NCBI RefSeq assembly: GCF_003096675.1
Contig: NZ_QEKW01000005.1
Span: forward strand, 1-64,000
Reading direction: 5' to 3'
Length of the DNA stretch: 64,000 nucleotides
Source of the DNA: Actinomycetospora cinnamomea
GTDB lineage: Bacteria > Actinomycetota > Actinomycetes > Mycobacteriales > Pseudonocardiaceae
The position numbers were made by a program, and so were the translations under genes. Below the pieces are notes generated by a model. That model was not told where the DNA came from and ran no database searches. It saw nothing but the letters and a program-made list of their open reading frames with translations. Shown here piece after piece: positions 57,354 through 64,000 of this stretch (position 1 is its first letter; every line of letters begins with the position of its first letter).

Positions 57354-58730
57354 CCGACCTCGCGACCCGCCCGCTCCTGCCCGGAGCCCTGCCGCCGGCG
57401 GAACGGACCCGCCCGCCCCGCCGGCGTCCGGGTGCCGCCGGCGCCTGGTTCCTCGCCGCCCTGGCCCTCTACGTCGCCGCCGGCGTCGTACTGGTCGGGG
57501 TCCACGACGGGGTCATGGAGGACGCGCTCGCGCGGCTGTCCGCGGCCTCGTCGGTGTGGTCGTCGAGCGACCCCGAGCTCACCGCCATCGGGTACGTCTG
57601 GACCCCGCTGCCGGCGCTGCTGATGGTCCCGTTCACGCCGCTGCGCGTGCTGTGGCCGGCACTGGTGTCGCAGGGCTACCTCGCGGCGCTGCTCTCCGCC
57701 GTCGCGAGCGCCGCCGCCGTCGCCACCACCTGGGGGCTCCTGGGCGACGTCCGGGTCCGCCCGTTCCGTGGGGCTCGTGGCCGGCCCGGTGGCGGCGGCG
57801 TTCGTGCTCTGGGCGCTCGTGAGCTGGCTGGTGGTGGGCTCGCCGTTCGAGCAGTTCACCTCCGCCTACGGCAACGCGACCCTGCTCGCGAGCGCCGACG
57901 CCGCCGCGGTGTCCGTCGCCCTGCCCGCGCGCCAGCTGCTGTGGCTGGCGCCCGCGCTGCTGCCCGTGCTGGTCCTCGTCCTCGCGCGGGCCCTGGGGCG
58001 GACCCGGCCCGCAGGGCGGGGCCGCGCGCTCGCCCTGGTCGCGGTGCCCGTGGTGCTGTTCGGCACGGTGCTGGCGTTCGAGTGGGTCACCTACCTGTCC
58101 GGGAACCTGCTCGGCTTCCTGCGCTACCAGATCACGGCCATCCCGCTGGTGGTCGTGCTGCTCGGCCTGCTGCTCGCCCGCGACGACGAGGACCGGGGTC
58201 GGGAGAGCGGACTCCTGCGGGCGTCGGCCGGCGGGCTGGTCGTGGTGGCCGTGCTCGGCGCGGGCATCGTCACCTCCGCGCGGGCGATGGTCGCCGAGCC
58301 GGTGGACGCCACGCAGGAGTACCACCGGGTCGCCCCGCTGGTCGGGGCCGCGGGTCCGGACGTGTCGGCCCTGGGGATGTGGGCCGAGGACCGCGAGGTC
58401 GCCGCCCGGATCGACGGGATGGACCTCCCCCCGGCGAGCGTGCTCGTCGACTCCGGCAGCGGCTTCGCCGTGGTCGCCGCGAGCCGGCACCCCGAACGCT
58501 TCCTCATCACCTCGGACGACGGCTTCGCGGCGGCCCTCGCCGACCCGCCGGGGCACGGCATCCGTGTCGTCCTGCGCTCCGAGGCCGGCGGCGTCGACGC
58601 GGTGCGCACCCGCTGGGCCTCCCTCGGCACGCCCGGGGCGCCCGCGTGGGCGCGGTCGCTCGGCGCGGTCGCACCGGCCACGCCGTTCTCCCCCACCTGG
58701 ACGCTCTGGGCGGTGACCGGGCGCCCCTGA
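57350..58730 (+). pseudogene. Dolichyl-phosphate-mannose mannosyltransferase-like membrane protein, internally broken
   Basis: The first part (GTG 57350) starts TDLATRPLLPGALPPAERT with a helix AGAWFLAALALYVAAGVVLVG, ASSVWSSSDPELTAIGYVWTPLPALLMVPFTPLRVLWPAL and SAVASAAAVATTWGLLGDVRVRPF. Near 57760 the frame breaks, and the remainder continues out of phase as GLVAGPVAAAFVLWALVSWLVVGSPFEQFTSAYGNA … to 58730, including FLRYQITAIPLVVVLLGLLLA and a soluble end. In related GT39-like proteins I would expect 150-200 more residues with several helices between these parts, so an internal deletion is suspected. Its partner GT2 is also broken. Confidence 0.7.
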
Positions 58731-58816
58731 CGGAGCGGACTCGACTGATGCGCTCTACCGGCGGGTACACGACGGACCGCACCCGAACGGACGACGACGT
58801 CGGTGGGAGAACCCGG

Positions 58817-60190
58817 ATGGCGCGAGCACGCAGGAACGACGACCGGCGGCCCCCGGCCGAGGTCACGGCGCAGGTCCGGGAAGTGTGGCGCGACGTGCTG
58901 CGCCGGGACCCGCACCAGCGGCTGTTCCACGGGGACGTGCGCGGTGTGCTGACCAGCATCGGCCCGGTGCTCGCCGAGCATCCCGAGTACGTCGACGTGG
59001 TCGGGCGTCTGTGCGAGCCCGAGCGCCAGATCGTCTTCCGGGTGCCGTGGGTCGACGACGCCGGGCGCACGCGTGTCAACCGCGGCTTCCGCGTCCAGTT
59101 CAACTCCGCGCTCGGCCCCTACAAGGGCGGCCTGCGGTTCGCGCCGTCGCTGGACCTCGACACGGTCAAGTTCCTCGGCTTCGAGCAGGTGTTCAAGAAC
59201 GCGCTGACCGGCCAGGACATCGGCGGCGGCAAGGGCGGCGCCGACGTCGACCCCAAGACCTGCTCGCCGGGTGAGCTGATGCGCTTCTGCCAGGCGTTCG
59301 GGACCGAGCTCGCCGCCCACGTCGGGGCCGCCACCGACGTGCCCGCCGGCGACATGGGCGTCGGGCCGCGGGAGATCGGCTGGATCTACGGCCAGTACCA
59401 GCGCATCATCGGCTTCCACGAGCCCGGCGCGTTCACGGGCAAGCCGTTCGTGCTCGGCGGGTCGGCGCTGCGGCCCGAGGCCACCGGCTACGGCGTCGTC
59501 TACTTCACCCAGCGCATGCTCGCCGAGCAGGGCCGCGACCTCGACGGCGCCCGCGTCGTCGTCTCCGGCAGCGGCAACGTGGCGACCTACGCCATGGACC
59601 GGGCGATCACCGCGGGGGCGACCGTCGTGGGCTGCTCGGACTCGCGCGGCGCGATCTCCGAGCCCGACGGTGTCGACGTCGATGCGCTGCGCGAGGTCAA
59701 GGCCCGGGGCGGCTCGGTGGCCGACTACGCCGAGAAGCGCTCGGGCGCCACGACCTCCTCGGCGTCGCCGTTCACGCTGGAGTGCGACGTCGCCCTGCCG
59801 TGCGCGACGCAGAACGAGATCGGCCCCGCCGAGGCGCGCACCCTCGTGGAGAACGGGTGCTGGGTCGTCGTCGAGGGCGCCAACGGGCCGGTCACCCCGG
59901 CCGCGCGCGAGGTGCTGCGCGACGCCGGCGTCGGCTTCGGTCCCGGCAAGGCGGCCAACGCCGGCGGCGTGGCCGTCTCGGCCCTGGAGATGCAGCAGAA
60001 CGCCGGCCGCGAGCGCTGGCGCGCCGAGGACGTCGACGAGAGCCTCTTCCGGATCATGAGCGACATCCACGACCGCGCCCGTCACGCCGGCGAGCGCTAC
60101 TGCGGCGACCCCACCGACTACGAGAACGGCGCCAACGCCGCCGGCTTCCTGCGCGTCGCGGACGCGGTGCACAGCCTCGGTGTGGTGTAG
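58817..60190 (+). CDS. gdhA: NADP-specific glutamate dehydrogenase
   Basis: 457 residues from ATG 58817 (GGGAGA upstream). Family motifs: REVWRDVLRRDPHQRLF, ERQIVFRVPWVDDAGRTRVNRGFRVQFNSALGPYKGGLRFAPSLDLDTVKFLGFEQVFKNALTG, GGGKGGADVDPKTCSPGELMRFCQAFGTEL with catalytic Lys, DVPAGDMGVG, and the nucleotide-binding VVVSGSGNVATYAMDRAI. Hexameric GDH (about 450 residues) reversibly aminates 2-oxoglutarate, chiefly for ammonium assimilation. A possible metabolic link to the glutaminases in the window. Confidence 0.95.
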   Translation: MARARRNDDRRPPAEVTAQVREVWRDVLRRDPHQRLFHGDVRGVLTSIGPVLAEHPEYVDVVGRLCEPERQIVFRVPWVDDAGRTRVNRGFRVQFNSALGPYKGGLRFAPSLDLDTVKFLGFEQVFKNALTGQDIGGGKGGADVDPKTCSPGELMRFCQAFGTELAAHVGAATDVPAGDMGVGPREIGWIYGQYQRIIGFHEPGAFTGKPFVLGGSALRPEATGYGVVYFTQRMLAEQGRDLDGARVVVSGSGNVATYAMDRAITAGATVVGCSDSRGAISEPDGVDVDALREVKARGGSVADYAEKRSGATTSSASPFTLECDVALPCATQNEIGPAEARTLVENGCWVVVEGANGPVTPAAREVLRDAGVGFGPGKAANAGGVAVSALEMQQNAGRERWRAEDVDESLFRIMSDIHDRARHAGERYCGDPTDYENGANAAGFLRVADAVHSLGVV

Positions 60191-60200
60191 GACGGCACCC

Positions 60201-61769
60201 ATGGAGCGCGTCACACCGGCCCCCTTCAGCTTCACCGAGCTGACGCCCACGGCCTTCCTCGACCGGTCGGCGCACGCGTTCGCCTCCCGCGACGCGATCG
60301 TCGACGAGGGAGTCCGCTTCACCTACGCCGAGTTCGGGGCGCGCTCGCGGCGGCTCGCCGGCGCCCTGCACGAGCTCGGTATCGAGCCGGGTGACCGCGT
60401 CGCGGCGCTGTGCACGAACAGCCACGTGATGCTCGAGTGCCACCACGGCGTGCCCTACGCGGGCGCGGTGCTCGTGCCGCTGAACACCCGGCTCTCGGTC
60501 GACGAGATCGTCCACATCGTCGAGCACTCCGGCGCGCGCCTGCTGATCGTCACCCGCGAGCTCGTGACGCAGGCGCGGGCGGTCGCCGAGCGGACCGGCG
60601 TGGAGCTCGTCGAGGAGGGCGAGCGCTACGAATCGATCGTGGCCGAGGCCCCGGAGCGGGTCGTGCCCGTCGGCGACGAGCGCGGTCTGCTCGCGATCAA
60701 CTACACCTCGGGCACGACCGGGCGACCCAAGGGCGTCATGTACCACCACCGGGGCGCGAACCTGCAGGCCCTGGCCATGGCGTTCCACCTGCGGCTCGAG
60801 CCCGCCTCGCGCTACCTGTGGACGCTGCCGATGTTCCACTGCGACGGCTGGTGCTTCCCCTGGGCGGTCACGGCGGCCGGCGCGCTGCACGTGTGCCTGC
60901 GGGCGATCGACGCCGAGGAGATCTGGCGTCTCATCCGCACCGAGGGCGTCACCCACTACTGCGCGGCGCCCACCGTGCTGACGATGATCGCCCACGCGCA
61001 GGCCGCGAAGGAGGGCCCGGCGCCCGAGCGCGTCACGGTCGCGACGGGCGGGGCCCCGCCCTCCCCGACGCTGCTGGCGCAGATGGACGAGCTCGGCATG
61101 TCGATCACCCACCTCTACGGCCTGACCGAGACCTACGGCCCGGCCGCGGTCAACGACTGGCAGCCGGAGTGGGACCACCTCGACGCGACCGAGCAGGCGC
61201 GGCTCAAGGCCCGTCAGGGGGTCGGCAACGTGATCGCGCAGCGGCTGCGCGTGCTCGACGAGCAGACCGGCGTGGAGGTGCCGTCCGACGGCGAGACGAT
61301 GGGCGAGCTCGTGCTGCGCGGCAACGACGTCATGCTCGGCTACTACCGCGACCCCGAGGCCACCGCCGAGGTGGATGCCAGAATTCCGGGAGAGCATGCC
61401 GATAGGGGGTGGTTCCGGACCGGTGACCTCGGCGTCGTGCACCCCGACGGCTACGTGGAGATCCGCGACCGCAGCAAGGACGTGATCATCTCCGGTGGGG
61501 AGAACATCGCGTCGGTCGAGGTCGAGCGCGTGCTGGACAGCCACCCCGCGGTCATCGAGTCGGCGGTGGTCGGCGCCCCGGACGAGCGGTGGGGCGAGGT
61601 GCCCGTGGCGTACGTGGCGGTGCGCGAGGAGGTCGCCCCGGACGAGCTGATCGCGCACGTGCGCACCCACCTGGCCCGGTTCAAGGCCCCGAAGCGGATC
61701 GTGTTCGGCGAGCTGCCGAAGACGTCCACCGGGAAGATCCAGAAGAACGTGCTCCGCGATCAGGGGTGA
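60201..61769 (+). CDS. Acyl-CoA synthetase (AMP-dependent ligase, FadD/alkK-type)
   Basis: 522 residues from ATG 60201. Motifs: LLAINYTSGTTGRPKGVMYHHRGAN, PMFHCDGWCFPWAVTAAGAL, HLYGLTETYGPAAV, and RDRSKDVIISGGENIASVEVE; catalytic Lys in STGKIQKNVLRD. The FHCDGW motif is characteristic of medium/short-chain acyl-CoA ligases of the alkK/DmdB group. Around residues 391-402 is an unusual AT-richer stretch (61372-61410) encoding VDARIPGEHADRG before GWFRTGDLG, where relatives have a much shorter loop. Confidence 0.92.
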   Translation: MERVTPAPFSFTELTPTAFLDRSAHAFASRDAIVDEGVRFTYAEFGARSRRLAGALHELGIEPGDRVAALCTNSHVMLECHHGVPYAGAVLVPLNTRLSVDEIVHIVEHSGARLLIVTRELVTQARAVAERTGVELVEEGERYESIVAEAPERVVPVGDERGLLAINYTSGTTGRPKGVMYHHRGANLQALAMAFHLRLEPASRYLWTLPMFHCDGWCFPWAVTAAGALHVCLRAIDAEEIWRLIRTEGVTHYCAAPTVLTMIAHAQAAKEGPAPERVTVATGGAPPSPTLLAQMDELGMSITHLYGLTETYGPAAVNDWQPEWDHLDATEQARLKARQGVGNVIAQRLRVLDEQTGVEVPSDGETMGELVLRGNDVMLGYYRDPEATAEVDARIPGEHADRGWFRTGDLGVVHPDGYVEIRDRSKDVIISGGENIASVEVERVLDSHPAVIESAVVGAPDERWGEVPVAYVAVREEVAPDELIAHVRTHLARFKAPKRIVFGELPKTSTGKIQKNVLRDQG

Positions 61770-61858
61770 GGGTCGGTCCGCGCTGCGGTGTCGGCTTCCG
61801 TCCGGTCCGAGACGGGTGCACAGTGAGGGGCGTCACGGCACGTGAGGAGGGGTGCGCC

Positions 61859-62383
61859 ATGGCGACCTCACGATGGGGCCGGCTCTTCGGCCGCGGATCG
61901 AGGGCCGGTCGCGACGACCGGGCGACCGACACCACGCCGCCCGCGTACACGGGCATCGGTGCGCCCCGCCCCTACGACCCGCCGCCCGGGGCGCCCGGCC
62001 CCCCGCCGCCGGCCGGACCGGCCGCACCGCGGCTCGCCGACCCGGCGCCGACCCGCGTCGGCCCACCGGTGCCCGGCCCGCGTCCCGCCCCGTCCCCGTA
62101 CGAGCACGCCTCGACGGTGACGCGCGCGCAGTACGACGAGGCGGTCCGGCGCCGCCGGGCGGCCGACCAGCAGGTGGGCGTGTTCGAGCGCTTCGAGGCC
62201 AAGCTGACCGAGCAGATCCACCACGCGACCGAGCAGGAGCGGCACGACTACGTGCGCGAGCTGCTGAGCCGGCGCATCGCCGTGCGGTCGCGGCTCGAGG
62301 AGGCGACCCTGCGGCGCAACCGGCTCCTCGAGCGCGAGCAGGAGCTCGGCGCGGGCCTCGCGCCGTCGGCGGGGTGGCGGTGA
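61859..62383 (+). CDS. Pro-rich/coiled-coil hypothetical protein
   Basis: 174 residues from ATG 61859, with GAGGAGGGG upstream. A short basic N-terminus (TSRWGRLFGRGSRAGRDDR) leads to a 50-residue Pro/Gly/Ala-rich disordered stretch. The C-terminal 90 residues form a likely coiled coil (YDEAVRRRRAADQQVGVFERFEAKLTEQIHHATEQERHDYVRELLSRRIAVRSRLEEATLRRNRLLEREQEL). No known family; coiled-coil assembly is inferred. It is unlikely to be membrane-bound. Confidence 0.7.
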   Translation: MATSRWGRLFGRGSRAGRDDRATDTTPPAYTGIGAPRPYDPPPGAPGPPPPAGPAAPRLADPAPTRVGPPVPGPRPAPSPYEHASTVTRAQYDEAVRRRRAADQQVGVFERFEAKLTEQIHHATEQERHDYVRELLSRRIAVRSRLEEATLRRNRLLEREQELGAGLAPSAGWR

Positions 62384-62411
62384 CGTCCTGCGCCGTCCTG
62401 GCGCCGGCGTC

Positions 62412-62795
62412 CTACCGCTGGGCGGTGGGCACCACGTAGACCGCGGTGCCGTAGGCGGCGATCTCGCTCGCGGAGTTGGCGATCTCGTTGCAGTCGAAGC
62501 GCATCGCCAGCACCGCGTTCGCGCCGCGCGCCAGCGCCTCCTGCGACAGCCGCGCCAGGGCCTCGTGCCGCGAGTCCGACAGCAGCTTCGACAGCCCCTT
62601 GAGCTCGCCGCCCGCCATCGCCTTGAAGCCCGCACCCATGGTCGAGAACATGTTGCGGCTGCGGACGGTGAGGCCGAAGACCTCGCCGAAGACGCGGACG
62701 ACCTGGTAGCCGGGCAGGTCGTTCATCGTCGAGAGCAGGATCGGGTACTGCTGCCCCCCGTACTGGAACTGTTGGTCCTGCTGCTGCGGCTGCAC
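62412..62795 (-). CDS. YbjQ/heavy-metal-binding-domain family protein
   Basis: 127 residues from GTG 62795. After a Gln-rich start (PQQQDQQFQYGGQQYP) comes the YbjQ core: ILLSTMNDLPGYQVVRVFGEVFGLTVRSRNMFSTMGAGFKAMAGGELKGLSKLLSDSRHEALARLSQEALARGANAVLAMRFDCNEI and AAYGTAVYVVP. This 100-residue homopentameric fold is conserved in bacteria with unknown function (a metal role was proposed from the domain name). Longer starts would add an unlikely Arg/Ala-rich lead. Confidence 0.88.
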   Translation of the reverse strand: MQPQQQDQQFQYGGQQYPILLSTMNDLPGYQVVRVFGEVFGLTVRSRNMFSTMGAGFKAMAGGELKGLSKLLSDSRHEALARLSQEALARGANAVLAMRFDCNEIANSASEIAAYGTAVYVVPTAQR

Positions 62796-62836
62796 GGCGC
62801 GGAGCGTAGCGGCGCGCGATCGCGCCCCGGGCGACG

Positions 62837-63406
62837 TCACCCCGGGCGGGCGTGCAGGGCCGCGCGCGTCATGGCGACGAGCACCGGCGCGGCGACCGCG
62901 GCGCGGGTGTGGCCCGCGCTGCGGGGGGTCGAGTTCATCAGCCCGAACGCCGCGTGCGCACCGACCCGCGCGGTCTCCTCGCCGGCCGCGAGCCCCGCGC
63001 GCCGCAGCGCGTCCACCCAGATCTCGACGTACGCCCGCTGCAGCCCCCGCACGCGGCGCCGGGCGGCGTCGGGGAGGTTGGCGAGATCCCGGTCCTGCAC
63101 GGTGATGAGCTCGGGCTGGCGCAGCGCGAAGTCGGTGTGGAACGCGATGAGCGCGTCGAGCAGCGCGTCCGGGTCGCCGTGCTCGGCGGCGAGCTCCTGT
63201 CCGCCGGCGAGCAGGTGCTCGCTGATGCCGACGAGCATCTCGGCGAGCAGGCCCTCCTTCGACGGGAAGTGGCGGTAAAGCGCCGGGCCGCTGACGCCCA
63301 CCGCCGCGCCGATGCCGTCGATGGACACCCCGTGGAAGCCGTGGCGGGCGAACAGCCGCGCGGCCTCGGCGAGGATCTGCTCGCGGCGGGACGTCGTGAC
63401 GGGCAC
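62837..63406 (-). CDS. TetR-family repressor divergent from a carboxylase gene
   Basis: 189 residues from GTG 63406. Helix-turn-helix: SRREQILAEAARLFARHGFHGVSIDGIGAAVGVSGPALYRHFPSKEGLLAEM, followed by an all-helical ligand domain (DALIAFHTDFALRQPELITVQDRDLANLPDAARRRVRGLQRAYVEIWVDALR), typical of SACE_7040-like regulators next to acyl-CoA carboxylase/dehydrogenase operons. It is divergent from the carboxyltransferase at 63488 with an inverted repeat between. Ligand probably a branched acyl-CoA. Confidence 0.9.
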   Translation of the reverse strand: MPVTTSRREQILAEAARLFARHGFHGVSIDGIGAAVGVSGPALYRHFPSKEGLLAEMLVGISEHLLAGGQELAAEHGDPDALLDALIAFHTDFALRQPELITVQDRDLANLPDAARRRVRGLQRAYVEIWVDALRRAGLAAGEETARVGAHAAFGLMNSTPRSAGHTRAAVAAPVLVAMTRAALHARPG

Positions 63407-63444
63407 GCTCGCACCCTACGACCCCTTGCCAGGGGACGTGAACG

Positions 63445-63466
63445 AACGCTAACGTGAATGAGCGTT
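63445..63466. promoter_or_regulatory. Inverted repeat AACGCT-N10-AGCGTT, candidate TetR operator
   Basis: Arms AACGCT (63445-63450) and AGCGTT (63461-63466) around AACGTGAATG, in the 81-bp divergent region between TetR and carboxylase genes. The locally lower GC (GTGAATGAGCGTTAAC) suits a promoter/operator. Spacing and sequence fit TetR acyl-CoA regulators; binding is inferred. Confidence 0.5.
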
Positions 63467-63487
63467 AACACGACGAGGAGGTCGAGC

Positions 63488-64000
63488 GTGGCCGCGCCGA
63501 GCACCGACCACGTGCGTGATCTTTCGAGCTATAGCTCAGAAGATCACGCACATAGGGGCCACCGCGCGCTCGTCGCCGACCTGCGGGAGCGGCTGGCCGC
63601 CGCGCGGCTCGGCGGGCCGGAGCGCTCGCGGGAGCGCCACGTCGAGCGGGGCAAGCTCCTGCCGCGCGACCGGGTGGACGCGCTGCTCGACCCGTCGAGC
63701 CCGTTCCTGGAGCTCTCGCCGCTTGCGGCGACGGGGATGTACGGCGACGCCGCGCCGGGCGCGGGGATCATCACCGGGGTCGGGCGCATCGCCGGGCGCG
63801 AGTGCGTGGTCGTCGCCAACGACGCCACCGTCAAGGGCGGCACCTACTACCCGATGACGGTGAAGAAGCACCTGCGCGCCCAGGAGGTGGCGCTGCACAA
63901 CCGGCTGCCGTGCGTCTATCTCGTCGACTCGGGCGGGGCGTTCCTGCCCGAACAGGACCAGGTGTTCCCCGACCGCGAGCACTTCGGGCGCATCTTCTAC
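63488..64000 (+). CDS. Acyl-CoA carboxylase beta subunit (5-prime part; runs off the right edge)
   Basis: 171 codons from GTG 63488 (GAGGAGGTC upstream) to the window end with no stop. [52 protein letters not shown], then [73 protein letters not shown]: the methylcrotonoyl/propionyl-CoA carboxyltransferase N-domain. Residues 9-22 ([14 protein letters not shown]) come from a class I palindrome inserted in frame. Probably the first gene of a leucine- or propionate-type operon regulated by the divergent TetR protein. Confidence 0.92.
   Translation, partial: MAAPSTDHVRDLSSYSSEDHAHRGHRALVADLRERLAAARLGGPERSRERHVERGKLLPRDRVDALLDPSSPFLELSPLAATGMYGDAAPGAGIITGVGRIAGRECVVVANDATVKGGTYYPMTVKKHLRAQEVALHNRLPCVYLVDSGGAFLPEQDQVFPDREHFGRIFY
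63512..63551. repeat. 40-bp palindromic element, class I copy 5 (inside carboxyltransferase gene)
   Basis: Halves GTGCGTGATCTTTCGAGCTA and TAGCTCAGAAGATCACGCAC pair at 18 of 20 positions. Nearly identical to copy 1 at 5385-5424, including the flanks CCAC and TAGGGG-CCACCGCG. It sits in frame between DH and RA of the expected N-terminus [13 protein letters not shown], adding about 18 residues. Confidence 0.88.

Overview
This 64 kb window is a very GC-rich (about 73% by eye), gene-dense chromosomal segment of an actinobacterium. F420-dependent LLM oxidoreductase, TIGR03084 and maleylpyruvate-isomerase-like proteins, a MEDS anti-sigma factor, IniA/IniC-like dynamins, the holin/DUF3618/DUF4235 trio, many GTG starts and many 4-bp ATGA/GTGA overlaps fit a member of the Pseudonocardiaceae (Pseudonocardia or Actinomycetospora type). 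The genus is an inference. I saw no rRNA, tRNA, CRISPR array, transposase or integrase.

Layout. 1-2461: a short operon of four unrecognised proteins plus a bifunctional-nuclease-domain protein. 2603-5324: an AcoR-type activator tail to tail with an IclR regulator, each preceded by a similar 17-bp inverted repeat. 5464-12073 (minus): six tightly coupled genes (inositol-3-phosphate synthase, HD-domain protein, methyltransferase, Gfo/Idh oxidoreductase, zinc-ribbon MBL protein, YcaO) that look like an unusual cyclitol-linked biosynthetic operon. 12313-17006: envelope and stress genes (PspC, SPFH, two tandem glutaminases, holin/DUF3618/DUF4235). 17147-21223: HrpA helicase. 21521-29240: an ECF sigma factor followed by an IniC-like GTPase, a degenerate kinase, an Asp-repeat protein, a minimal GrpE-like protein, an IniA-like dynamin, an acidic protein and a tail-less Hsp70, i.e. 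a chaperone-dynamin membrane system. 29290-37930: small regulators and housekeeping genes, with one regulator broken at a G10 run. 37931-50824 (minus), with divergent TetR: a ten-gene acyl-CoA catabolic operon (two acyl-CoA dehydrogenases, two acyl-CoA ligases, both carboxylase subunits, AtuA, LLM oxidoreductase, TIGR03084). 51625-58730: mixed genes, ending in an exopolysaccharide-like locus with two broken genes. 58817-64000: glutamate dehydrogenase, acyl-CoA ligase, and the TetR/carboxylase start of what is probably a second acyl-CoA catabolic locus.

The most striking signal does not follow gene boundaries. At least eleven miniature palindromes in four sequence classes are scattered over the window: five 40-bp elements with GTGMGY ends, two 41-bp elements, one perfect 57-bp element and three 47-bp elements. 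Several lie inside conserved enzymes as in-frame insertions: biotin carboxylase, carboxyltransferase, TIGR03084, AtuA and acyl-CoA dehydrogenase. Each strand of a 40-bp element, read in the same phase, gives a related open 14-codon peptide. This resembles the protein-embedded palindromic elements of Rickettsia and may be an undescribed actinobacterial repeat system.
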